Assembly (NCBI RefSeq): GCF_000471905.2
Contig: NW_006497557.1
Span: forward strand, 2,239,018 to 2,303,017
Source: Amborella trichopoda
Lineage: Eukaryota; Streptophyta; Magnoliopsida; Amborellales; Amborellaceae
DNA length: 64,000 nt
Direction of reading: 5' to 3'
Of this stretch, positions 20,199 to 30,571 are shown piece by piece. Every line of letters starts with the position of its first letter. Within the stretch, counting starts at the first letter, position 1. Below the pieces are notes generated by a model, which did no database searches, was not told where the DNA came from, and saw nothing but the letters and a program-made list of their open reading frames with translations. The translations under genes and the position numbers were made by a program.

Positions 20199-21594
20199 AA
20201 TTTCATCCTTTGTTCATTGTTGGGTCACGTTTAAGAGAGAGAAAGGAAACAAAAACTTTTGGGTTACTACCCTTGGGCTTAAGGTGACTATTTCTCTCTC
20301 TTCTCTCTCTCTCCTCTCTCTTCTCACCCTTCTTCTCTTCTTTACTTTTCTTTCTCTCTCTACTCTTTTTCTCTCACTTCTCTCTATACTCTTTTCTTTT
20401 CTCTCCTTGTCATTTGCTCCCTGCGTAACCACTCCCACGCCGTGCACCCTCACATCCGCCTTTTCCCCTTTTCCCTGTGGTCCCGCATGTCTATTTCCTC
20501 ACTGCCGCGTGCCCCTTTCCTCACCCTTCACTGTCAAAGGCCTTCACCATTGGCTGCCGTGCGCCCCATTCCTCATTGTTGTTGCCGAGCCACTACCTTC
20601 ACCTCTGCCGAGCACGACCTCCACTGCCGAGCCCTCCCAGTCATGACCTCCGCTACCGAGCCCTCCCAGCCACGAACTCTACTGCCAAGCCCTCCCGGCC
20701 ACGACATTCACTGTCGAGCAACCCCACTACCGTGCGCCTCTACTCCACCACAACCCACCACCAAGCAACCTACCGCACCATCTTTCATTTTCCATGCTTC
20801 TCCCTGCTGCCTGCAATCAGCCCCCTTTTCTTGCCTCTCATCAGCAACCACCTCACAAAGCAACCTCTGCCTCCCGCAATCTCGCCCCTCTCTCTTCACC
20901 TGCAACCACCTCAGCCACCTCCGCCTCTCTCAGTCGCCACAACCACCACCTGCTGCAATCCAGCCCCCATTATCGCCACCTCACTGTTCCCTTTCTCCAC
21001 CTCTTTTCCTCCTCTCTCAATCACCTGCCTGTAACCAGGCTTTGAACCATTTCTTTCCATCTCAGTTGCTGCCCCTATCTCGCAAACTTCCAGCTGTCAC
21101 CATCTCTACCCTGGAACCATCCCTCTTCTCCTGATCTCACCTCCCCTCCTTCCTCCATAAAAAATTCAGCCCCTACTCCTGCCACCATCTCCACCTCTGC
21201 TACCGGCAACCATCATCTTCACCACCACGTTCCTCTCTCTCTAAACTCTCTACAACTCCCTCCCATGCTGCAACCGTCTGCTCTTTCTCTTATTCTAAAA
21301 GCAAACGACACGGGCCTCCTCTCATCCTCTCCCTGCCGCCTGCAACCTCCGGCCCTTCCACTATCTTCCTCTCTGCAATTTCAGCCTTTTTCTCTCTAGA
21401 ATTCCATCAACAAAATACCCGTTTTTTTTTTCTTTTCGTTTCGCGTCACCCATCTTGTTTCGCCTTGTTTTCATCATTCCTCCAAACCCCTAAACAAAAA
21501 CCAATGACCCAATAAACTCCTCGTGACTTCTTTTCTTTCTTTCACTCCGTAAGCCTAATAACTCAAACATCGAACTTTCCTTTCCATGACCTAT

Positions 21595-21955
21595 TTTATT
21601 CTTTCTTTATTTTATTCCACTTAACCCCACCCATCCCATTTATCTCACCTTAGTTTAGTTTAATATATTTCCCTTATTCTATTTATTTTATCTTAGGTTC
21701 CCTCACCTTATTTTTATTTATCTTTATTTTATTTACTTCATTCATTTTATTTTGTTTTATTTCATTTCACTTTATTTACCTCTTTTACTTTATTCCTATT
21801 ACCTCATCTCATTTTATTTCATTTTCTTCCATCCCTTTTATTTTATTTTACTTCATTTTATTTTAATTTACTTCTTTATCTATTTTATTTTATTCTAATT
21901 ACTTTCTCTAATTGTATTTTATTCATTCTTATTTTTCTCTCACTCTTATTTCACT
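21595..21955 (+). repeat. TTTTA-rich low-complexity block of LTR2
   Basis: Degenerate TTTTA pentamers matching the LTR1 block almost unit for unit, so the block predates the insertion of A. Confidence 0.75.
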
Positions 21956-21962
21956 CTCGTTT

Positions 21963-23195
21963 CTTTTGGAAGACCTGACGAGAGCCAAGCTAGTCTTCAC
22001 CTCTCCTCTTTCCCTCCTTTTCTTGTTTGACCAGAGGGCAGGATAAACCTTGTACTCGTGTGAGTCTTGTCGTCGAGCAGTTTAGTCGTCGTGCTGGTCT
22101 AGTTATCGTGCCTGTTTAGCTGTCGTGTTAGACCAGCCGTTGTGTCTAACCAGCCGTCATGCCAATCTTGTCATCAAGCAGTTTAGTCGTCATGCTGGTC
22201 TAAGTCACCTTGCCCTTCTAGCTGTCGCGTCAGAGCAGCCGTCATGTCAGTCTTGCCACTGTTCCAGTCTAGCAGCCCAGTCAAACGTCTTCTCTTCTCT
22301 TCACTTCTCTTTTCTTCTCTTCTCTTCTCTCATTCTTTTGCGTGTCTTCTCCCTTTTAGAAGGTTTAGCGAGAGCCAAGCTAACCTTCACCCTCTCTCAT
22401 CTCTTTTCTCCTTCTGTTCTCTAAAGCAACTACTTTTCTTTCTTTATCTCTAAAGGATCTGGGTGAAAAACAAACCAGCCTTCATTTTTCCTATCTCTTT
22501 CTCTGAAGGATCTGGGTGAAAGCCAAACTAGCCTTTTTCTCTCTTTTCATTTTTTCTCAATCCTTTCTATTGAGGAGCTAGGTGAAAACCAAACTAGCCT
22601 CCTCTCTTTATTTCTATTTATTCACTGGCATTATGAGGGACTAGGTGAAAAGAAAATTAGACCTCATTCTCTTTCACGAAATACATTTTATCTTTGAAGG
22701 ATCTAGGTGATAAACAAACCAGCGTTCATTCCTCTTTTGTCTCTTTTATCTCTGAAGAGTTGGGTGAATGCCATACCTGCCTTTGTCTCTCTTTTCTCTT
22801 TCATTTCCGAAATACACATTACCTTTGAAGTACAAGGTGAAAAGCAGACTAGCCTTCAATTCTTTTCTTTATTTATTTGACGTACCGGGTGAAAAGCAGA
22901 CCATCCTTCAATTTCGTTCTTTATTTCTTTGAAGAACTAGGTGAAAAGCAAACCAGCTTTCGAATTTCTTTATTTTGTAGTATTGCGTGATAAGCATACC
23001 AGCCTTCAATTTCTTCTTTTTGCATTTTTTTTTTGGAGTACTGGTTAAAAGTAGACCAGCCTTCAATTTCTTCTTTCTTTATTTCGCTAGAGTACTGGGT
23101 GAAAAGAAGACCAGCCTTCAAATTCTCTTTTCTTCTTTTCTTTGAAGTATTAGGTGAAAAGCTTACTAGCCTTCAAACTCTTCTTTCTTTCTTCT
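21963..23195 (+). repeat. Hairpin array of LTR2 (about 15 stem-loops)
   Basis: Same class as LTR1. Clear members: 21963 (GAAGA...TCTTC), 22361 (GAAGG plus TTAGC pairing with GCTAACCTTC), 22452, 22505, 22571 (GAGGAG plus CTAG pairing with CTAG plus CCTCCTC), 22632, 22825, 22932, 23090 and 23145. Unit order matches LTR1, so stems can be compared one to one between the two LTRs. Confidence 0.78.
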
Positions 23196-23721
23196 TTTCT
23201 CTTTTCTTTTCTCTTCCACCTTCTCTATCTCACCTCTTTTCTTTCTTTCTTTACTGTATACTATGTATTAAGAGTGTGTCAAGAAGACGCTGGAAGGCTG
23301 TCGAATTGACACGGACTCCATTATGTTAATTCTTCCATTTTCCTTTGAGTACACATGCACGTATGCGCTCACCCTATGACAAGGTAGTGTCCTCATACCC
23401 ACCTGTATGTATTCTAATGTGTGTGTGTGTTTGCAGGAGAGGAGAAATAGGTCAAGCGAGACTATTCCAAACCGGCCACAGGCCAGGGGGCATTCCATGT
23501 GATCCATGAGGGCGCTCATGCGAGCTAGCCCAAGCGTGTCACGGACTCACGTGAGGTAAGTCCCGTCTCACGACTAAACTCCTCTCACAGGTTGGTATAT
23601 CTGCCTACATGTTCCTTATGCGATTCACGAGAGAGCGGTCTTAGGTCCCGAGTTTATCTCGAACCCGGAGCCACGCCACCCGGTCATCCGAACCTGAGGG
23701 TGAGATCGAAGCATCTAACCA

Positions 23722-24480
23722 TCCACGCCCACTTGCCACATAGGAGACATGAAAGTACTGCGGTTCCCTGTCCCCTTGCTCAAAGCTGAAGTGGCACAGA
23801 CAACTGAGAAACAACCAAATGTCAGTCGGAAAATCTTACGCATCCCATCCTCTTTATATGGAGTGGATGACACTCCTACCCCTAAAATCGGTTATTCCAC
23901 AAACCGGCCCAAAGTTCTGCAGATACTTGAGACGCTACGTGTCGAAGAGCATGGGGGCGACCCGTCCCAACCCTATAGGTTGCATCGACGGAGTCCAACC
24001 AAGACCCTTCAAATTCCTAAGGTCCTTTACTTTTCATCTTTGGAGAAAGGAAGAAGCGAAGTCCAACCCACGGCCCAGTCTTGCCACACACTGGAGTCTC
24101 AGAAGATTATGTCCTCTCCAATCCCCTTGTGAAAGACCCGACTCGCCAGTGCAGAGGCGGGGAATGCCCCTTCCTCCCTAGACCACTGCCCTGTTGAAGG
24201 TTTTTGTCAGTCGCATGGGCCTCTGACACGAGATCCGATGCTTGTTCCAGGGAAGCATGACCAAAGTTCTCTTGACCAAGCGGAGGCAATAAGAAAGGGA
24301 GCAGTCAAGATGGAGGGAGCTGTCCTTTTAAACCCCCCTCCCGCTCCATTGCTAGGGTTCGTCTTAGAAATGTGCGAGACATTTGTCCGGACAAACCCAT
24401 TTCTAGAGGCCATAACCAAGCCTAGGTGGGACATACTACGACCCATCTAGCAATTAGGGCCTGGATGACAACATAGGAAT
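23722..24480 (+). mobile_element. Element G, right part (after the A insertion)
   Basis: The first five bases (TCCAC) repeat 8146-8150. The DNA that follows is coding-like: 23749-24132 and an overlapping frame 23819-24181 are about 120 aa each, with shifting frames. It would lie between protease and RT in a Tat/Ogre element. I recognise no RT motif before the sequence changes character near 24480-24950. Low-confidence assignment beyond about 24200. Confidence 0.5.
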
Positions 24481-24950
24481 GTTGGCCGCCTTTGCCCTAA
24501 TCGAGGCCGCATCGTCTCAACATTGTAAAAAAGAAGGCCTTGGTTACCTCGGATGACCCATCCACCCACCATTGCCTTTCCCTGTGAGGACCATGATTTT
24601 TAGGCCACGGAAACACATATTGCGGTAGAAGTTTGATAACAATGAAGAACATGCTGCAGTAAAGGGGGGAAAGCTTACCGGTGTGCATGTCAAGGAAGTA
24701 TCACCGTCCATGAAAGGTAATGTTGGGTGTGAAGAGAGAGAAGACCAACACCGTGCTTGGATACTAACGCTGCGTGTGGAAGGTCAGCACCGTCTGGGGC
24801 ATCGCCGTCTCTGAAGAGAGAGGGGATCACCTTCTGTGAAAGAGAAAAGGAGCAACGTTGCGAGCGTAATGCTGCTTGTGAAAGGGGGACAAAGAGGCAG
24901 AACCATGAGTGTATAAGAAGAAGAAGAAGAAGAAATTTTCACAAGCAGCA
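24481..24950. other. Unassigned stretch between G and the chromovirus LTR
   Basis: No domain seen. It contains a perfect 13-bp inverted repeat (24871-24883 against 24937-24949; GCTGCTTGTGAAA and its complement, loop 53 bases) and a short AGA run at 24917-24933. It may be the start of the chromovirus LTR or the remains of G. Confidence 0.4.
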
Positions 24951-27601
24951 GTAAGATCTAGCAAAATGGACTAACGTCGTGCGTGCAGCGCCACACGTGT
25001 AGTGTCGTGCGTGTCACTGTCACCTACCAGATTCATGCTGCCACACACCGCGCTTGTCCTTGTGCATGTGTGGTGCTTCCACTTGTCCAGCCTTGGACTG
25101 CCACCCGGTCAACAGGGTACTTAAGAGCCAACAGTTAGACTCAAGCCTTGTAAGAAGCTTGAGGAAGATTGTAATAGAAGAATTGAAGGCATCATTGTTG
25201 ATTAAGTGGATCTACCACCCCTACATCAAGTTTATAGAAGCATGAAATTGAATTCTTACAAGCAAGGAAAATGTGATAAAGAACAAATGTTTATAGTGAT
25301 TTTATGTACCAGTCTACTGAACTGATGCCTCTACTGTATGGTTAGTTTTGATGTTAAGAATGAGTTTATTGCTCACAAAACTTTATGGAAACATAATTAT
25401 GTATGTCTAAATTAAATGGAACTGATTCTATGTTAATATCTACTGTGGATTGAAAGTTATTGTTTCATGAAGCATGCCCTGTGACACTGTGAATTTCAAA
25501 GAACTTGCATATTTTTATATTAAGAGTTTGAATAGCCAAATGACATCCAAATGACCTCAAATCAATGCCATTGGAAAGATATTTGTGTCTACTAAAATAT
25601 TCATGTTTTAATCTTGCTGAAATTCTTTATGCATGAAGAATTATGTTTTAAAATGTGCACATTAGTCACTATTGACAGATTTAGTAAATTTTCAAAAATG
25701 GTGTTCTTGTTGTCATGAATTTTGGCTAAACAAATGGAGTTCAGTTTCTCTTAAGCCATTACCATTTGAAAGATCTCTGAGTATTCTTGAAATCACATTT
25801 TGAACACATTTCCAAATTCCTCCAATATTGAAAGTTATCCCATTATATGTAAAGGTATATTATTGTAGACAAATTTTACTTAAGTTCAGAACCATCACTT
25901 TGGTTGTCAAAAACGTTTGAGTAACCAAATGGAGTCCAAATTTTTTTAAACTTCCCTTTTTTAAAATATGAGTGTTTATACTCGAACTTTAGTTTTGGAA
26001 CCACCTTGAAATGCCTTATGAATTGAACGTTAAGTGAGACATGTCACTGTCTTAGGTATACAGTAGGAAACAGATGGTGAGCCCCCATTGCATTACACTT
26101 TTGAAGGGCCAAAAAGGGTCAAATTACTTTCAAACCACCCCCATTTAAAATCTGTACGTGTCTAGTGTAAAATTGGTTTAGGAACCATCTCTGAATTCTA
26201 AGTGAATCGAAATTTATGACTCTATTTAGGATCGGACATCATGGCCTGAAATTGCAGGAAATGTGAGTTGTGATACTCAAAATGTGATATTGATACTATC
26301 ATTTTGTGATACAGATACTACTATTCTACGATATTACTACTATCATTCTGTGAAACTGATACTATCATTATGTGATATTGATACTATCATTCTGTGATAC
26401 TCATAAGCCGAACGGATACTGACACTATGTAATGGGCCACCCATTGGTAGTGGATACTGTTATTCTGTGACTATGAAATTGATACTGACTCTGATCATTA
26501 CAAAATGGGCCACCCATTGGTAATGGGTAATGTGATACTGTTTATACTGTGAGATATTGTACCACTGACCACCACGCAATAAGACACCCATTGGTGGTTG
26601 GATACTGATTTGCCAAAAAATTATTGACTGTACCTCGACCCCCATGATAGGAATGGGGTCAAGAAGTAAAACTGGATAATAGGGCAGTGTAACGCCCTCT
26701 CGCCAGAAGGGCATAAGGAGAGGGTCATGTCTTGCAAGGGCACTACCTATCGAATATCCCGAAAGCACGCTGAGGATGTGTGTGTGTGTGTGTGCGAGGA
26801 CATTACAAGGTAGGACACCCACTTGTCATTGTCCTCCCTCTTGAGCGAGGGTAGAGGTTCCATGCTATAGGATTGGCTTGACTTGATCGTTGAAACTTAT
26901 ATTTCAGGAGTAGGCTTCTCTAGATTTCACTACGTGAAACTGTAAACTGTTAGTCTTACTGTCTGCTTAAAGTGAAATGATGTATGATTTATGCACTACA
27001 TGTTCCTGATAACTGAACTGTGTTCATCCTTATACTGTGAGAGTATTAAAGGACATAATAGAGGAAACGTTTTGATATCTTTGTAAATTAGTGAGTATTG
27101 TTAACTGTTATTACCATTTATAGAGTTGAAATGTAAGGGTGTAGATCTACTTATTGGGTTGTTAGCTCATTCCATTTTTATTCCCATGATTATAGAGTGA
27201 TAGTCTTGATCTAAAGGACGGACAATGAGATTGTGTGTCGAACACGCGAAGCTCGAACTTTTGGAGAAAGGATCCTACAAACGGTTTTCATAGTAGGTGT
27301 TTAGTGGCTGTGTCGTTGAGATGTTTTTGTAGCTCTATTTTTTTTTGTGGGCCAGTAGTGCCTTGAACTGATTGTAAAGCATTTTGATGAATGAATGTAT
27401 AAATAAATATGACTTTGCTTTGGGTTAATGTTTGTCTCATGACATGAATTTTAGTTTTATTTTCATGGTTTGCTTTGATTCCGCACTCGTAACACGTGTT
27501 GAGCCACTCCCACCTGAGTGACATTCACAACCTCCGGTCGTGATCCAGCACTCTGTTGCCCTCCGTAAGGTACAACAGGGGTCAGAGGGAGGGTCGTGAA
27601 A
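24951..27601 (+). repeat. 5' LTR of chromovirus C1 (start uncertain)
   Basis: An AT-rich LTR containing paragraph-like repeats of the form CCAAATGA..TCCAAAT..CCATT(G/T)GAAAGAT (25540-25960), as seen in Tekay/Del LTRs. A TATA-like context GGTACTTAAGAGCC lies near 25117. TGTAACGCCCTCTCG is at about 26688, with GTTGTTAGCTCATTCC near 27156. The end is ...GGGTCGTGAAA at 27601, next to the PBS. Confidence 0.6.
26283..26404 (+). repeat. 22-bp tandem repeat in the C1 LTR (about 5.5 copies)
   Basis: Units TGTGATATTGATACTATCAT plus two bases, with point changes. The sequence GGGCCACCCATTGGTA then recurs at about 26433 and 26509, and in part at 26580, giving a looser 75-bp repeat to about 26605. A (GT)n run lies near 26775-26793. 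Confidence 0.85.
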
Positions 27602-27605
27602 GTTA

Positions 27606-27617
27606 TGGTATCAGAGT
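27606..27617 (+). promoter_or_regulatory. C1 primer-binding site (initiator tRNA-Met type)
   Basis: TGGTATCAGAGT lies four bases after the LTR end. The plant Met primer site is normally TGGTATCAGAGC, so there is one mismatch at the end. Confidence 0.85.
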
Positions 27618-27715
27618 AGCCAGGATAGGATTCTTAGTCTAGAAAGTTTTAGAACTGTCTTTAGGATAGTTCTTAGATAGACTTGTAACTGGATGCTTGT
27701 GTTTTAGGTTGAAGA

Positions 27716-28700
27716 TGCCGAGGACTCATGCCAACAATGAGAGTTCAAGCAACAAGAACACCGAGGCCTTCGGTGAATTATTTAGAACTCTAGGGGCCAT
27801 GACACAAATAATGAGGGAATCGATGTCGGCCCCATCTACCCCTTCCACTAACCAAAGCGATAGTGGTTTGATACAAAGATTCTGGAGGCTGGCACCTCCG
27901 ACCTTTGTGGGATAAGGGGGAGTAGAAAAAGCAGAGAGATGGAGAAGACAAGTGGAGAAGATCTTTGAAGTCTTAAATTGTATAGATGAATAGAAAGTGA
28001 GACAGGGCACTTTCATGCTTGAAGGAAAAGCTGAGCACTGGTGGAGTTCAGTAAAGCAGTCCTGGGAGAGATCAGGAACTGTAGCCACTTGGTAGAATTT
28101 TCTAGAGGCTTTTTATGAAAAGTATTTTCCTGACTCTGTAAGGGAAAGAAAAGAAGTGGAATTCATAGAGCAATAGTAGGGAAAGACGTTCGTAGAGCAG
28201 TACACAACAAAATTTGCTAAGCTCTCAAGATACGCGCCGCATATTATTGATATTGAGGAGCGAAAAGCAAGTAAATTTGAGAGGGCTCTTCGACCCAATA
28301 TATGAGGAAGGATCATTTCAACAAATCTCAAGACCTTCTCTCCACTGGTGGATCTTGTCCTAAAAATAGAAAGGGATTGCGAAGATTTTTGTTTGACGAA
28401 AGAAGGGAGATTGGGGATCGCACATCCCTGGAATTTTAAGAGGAATTCCTGACCACCTCCAAGGGGAGAATTTAAGGGTAAGAATGATCAGGGTAGTGCT
28501 AAGATTCAACAGACTTTTCTGAGTGATGTAAGGGGAAATCAATGTCCAGTCTGCCCTCATTGTGGTCTGGGTAATCCTACGACACCCGAATGCTTTAGGA
28601 AGACCAGGACTTATTTCCGATATTGCAAGCCAGGCCATCTAGTTAAAGACTGCCAAGTCAAAGGACTAGAGGATCGACCAAGAACACAAGGTTGGGTTTT
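27716..28700 (+). pseudogene. gag: C1 gag (chromovirus type), multiple stops
   Basis: The capsid region starts MPRTHANNESSSNK, continues past a stop at 27913 with WRRQVEKIFEVLNC and FMLEGKAEHWWSSV, and then TTKFAKLSRYAPHI. The nucleocapsid-like end has CPVCPHCGLGNPTTPECF and YFRYCKPGHLVKDC. A second, classical C-x2-C-x4-H-x4-C knuckle is expected at the last piece, but its first Cys has become an aromatic residue. At least six in-frame stops are visible. The order fits the Tekay/Del clade, in which gag, protease and RT follow in one long frame. Confidence 0.85.
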
Positions 28701-29315
28701 TGCCCTAACTGAGCAAGAAAATAAGGCGTCGACATCGATTATTTGAGGTACGCTTTTTGTCTGTGAAATTGAAGCATGAATTTTAATTGATCCAGGATGT
28801 TCCCATTCTTTTGTTCCACCACACTTTGCAGGCCACCTGAATGCTAATCTGCAAAACTTGATTTGACTTTGGTAATATGCACACCCATGGGATAATCTAT
28901 AGAAACTGAATAGTGTATAAGCATTGTGGGGTTGTACTTGACGGGCATATGTTTACATATAGACCTGATACTCCTAGATATCCAAGACTTTGATATTATC
29001 TTATGTATGGACTGGTTGTCCACCCACTATGCCACAGTAAACTGTTATGACAAGATTGTAACTTTTAGATACCCATACCAACATGAGCTGCGTTTTTCGG
29101 GTATAAAAGATGCTTCCCCTTCATACATCATCTCAGCCCTTCGGGCATCTCGTCTATTGGCCAAAAGATGTGTGGGATACTTGGCTTATATAATAGAACA
29201 TCAGGATATCTCGTCCAAGTTAGAAGTGATACTGATGTTGACAGAATATCCTGAGGTCTTTCCTGAAGAGTTAACCTCTCTACCACAAGTGAGGGAGATC
29301 GAGTTTAAAAGGTAG
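28701..29315 (+). pseudogene. pro: C1 protease and protease-RT linker, decayed
   Basis: Protease signature ILIDPGCSHSFVPPHF near 28780-28825: the catalytic triplet expected as D-S/T-G reads DPG, so it should be inactive. A stop lies just before it. The linker (28926-29315) has IILCMDWLSTHYATVNC, IISALRASRLL and YPEVFPEEL, typical of the segment joining protease to RT in this clade. Confidence 0.85.
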
Positions 29316-30184
29316 CCCCTGGTACTGCTCCCATTTCTAAAGCCCCTTACAAGATGGCCTCAGCTAAGTTAAAGGATTTAAAAGAGTAATTGGAGGAATT
29401 ATTGTATAAGGTGTTAATCCGACCTAGTCTATCATAATGGGGCACACCGGTTCTATTTGTAAAGAAGAAAGATGGGTATTTGAGACTATGCATTGATTAT
29501 AGACAGCTAAATCAGGTGACAGTAAAGAATAAGTATCCCTTTCCCAGAATTGGTGACTTATTTAATCAACTTCAAGGGGCCCAAGTATTTTCTAAGATTG
29601 ACCTCCGGTCGGATTACCATCAGCTACGGGTTAAGGAAGGCGATGTTCCCAAGACCGCATTCAGAACTCGGTATGGTCATTACAAATTCCTGGTGATGCC
29701 ATTTGGGTTAACCAACACACCAGTTGTCTTTATGGATTTGATGAACTATGTTTTTAGACCCTTCCTAGATGACTTTGTAGTGGTTTTAATTGATGATATC
29801 CTCGTGTATTCAAAGAGTTTGAATGAGCATGAAAGACGCCTAAGGATGGTCCTCCAGACCATAAAATCTAAAAGTTGTATGCCAAGCTAATTAAGAGTGA
29901 ATTCTAGCCCCTAAGCGTCGCTTTCCTCGGACATAATGTTTTCAAGGACGGGGTTGTCGTTGACCCTTGTAAAATTGAGGCCGTAATTAAGTGGGGAAGA
30001 CCAACAAATGTGTTTGAAGTCTGTAGTTTTTTAGGTCTGGTAGGGTACTATAGACATTTTGTAGAGGGTTTTTCAAAGATAGCACTTCCCCTGATTGGCC
30101 TAACCAAGAAGGAAGTAAAGTTCGTAACGTCAGATGATTGCGAGAGAAATTATCAGGAATTGAATAAGAGACTGACTGCGGCCC
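29316..30184 (+). pseudogene. pol: C1 reverse transcriptase (palm and thumb), truncated
   Basis: RT copies element RNA into DNA. Visible blocks: [20 protein letters not shown] and [20 protein letters not shown] with the first palm Asp (29480-29620), [20 protein letters not shown] (about 29650-29710), and [12 protein letters not shown] with the catalytic Asp pair intact (about 29785-29820). After a stop at about 29889 come SFLGLVGYYRHFVEGFSKIA and a thumb/connection piece (30025-30180). The frame then runs into LTR4 at about 30185, so the RNase H domain is lost. There are several stops before 29480. The mid-domain (136 codons) is open. Confidence 0.9.
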
Positions 30185-30571
30185 CGAGTCGATCAAGAAA
30201 GAATAATCTTTTGGCAGGATGAAGACCGGAAGGATCCCAAATGGAACCTTGAAGATTGCAAAGGTTGCATGGCCATTACAAGATCAGATTTTGAATTTCA
30301 CCGATTGATGGTGCAGGGGAAAAATCATCATTTTGCCCGCTTTTCTTAGAATTTCTTTAATTCATTTAATTGTTAATTTTCATCAACTAGGTCAGAATTT
30401 GATCATCCACCCATGTTTGGACCTAAAATCTATTTCAGCACGTGATGTGCTCATGTAAAAACCCCTTGCTTGATCAATAAAATTTGGGCTTTTTGTTTAA
30501 GTGTTTTTAGGGCACGGTCTAGAGAGAGAGAGGAGAGAGAAGATTTTGGTGGGTACCCTTAGACGTTAGAG

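Larger units (their letters stand above)
20284..23436 (+). other. Candidate intron inside LTR2 (donor AAG|GTGACT, acceptor TTTGCAG|GA)
   Basis: Donor and acceptor lie at the places matching LTR1, with CTAAT about 25 bases before the acceptor AG. Length is 3153 nt. Prediction only. Confidence 0.45.
8151..23721 (+). mobile_element. Element A: complete non-autonomous Tat-family element, 15571 bp
   Basis: Two direct LTRs (8151-12729 and 18801-23721) enclose about 6 kb. A PBS follows the first LTR by 3 nt, and a G-rich segment precedes the second. A perfect TCCAC target duplication flanks the whole. The internal region has a leader with an unrecognised open frame, a gag remnant, an assembly gap, minisatellite blocks and hairpin blocks. 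No RT, RNase H or integrase motif is visible on either strand. LTRs make up 61 percent of its length. Its 3' part matches that of elements E and F, so it was probably mobilised by an E/F-type partner. The two LTRs differ at many sites, so the insertion is old. Confidence 0.9.
18801..23721 (+). repeat. LTR2: 3' LTR of element A (4921 bp)
   Basis: Starts TATTTGAGGTC (TG changed to TA) and ends CATCTAACCA. It has the same order of parts as LTR1: U3, TATA at 20144, AATAAA at 20193, GA/CT pair at 20232-20340, C-rich repeat at 20600-20720, TTTTA block at 21595-21950, hairpin array at 21963-23195 and acceptor-like site at 23436. Divergence from LTR1 is visible every few bases, with small indels. Confidence 0.88.
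24951..30184 (+). mobile_element. Element C1: Tekay/Del-like chromovirus, 3'-truncated
   Basis: LTR, Met-type PBS, gag, protease and RT occur in chromovirus order. The sequence stops in the RT-RNase H connection at about 30184, where an LTR of another family begins. RNase H, integrase, any chromodomain and the 3' LTR are absent. All coding parts carry in-frame stops. The start is uncertain by several hundred bases because the LTR start was not found. Confidence 0.75.

Noticed and set aside
23404-23640. GAG|GTAAGT at about 23555 as donor of a second, short intron
   Set aside because: The nearest acceptor is only about 35 bases away, too short for a plant intron. The phrase is kept in several LTRs, but no convincing downstream acceptor was found.
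24757-24954. Arg-rich 65-codon frame
   Set aside because: Purine-rich, contains an AGA microsatellite, and has no supporting context.
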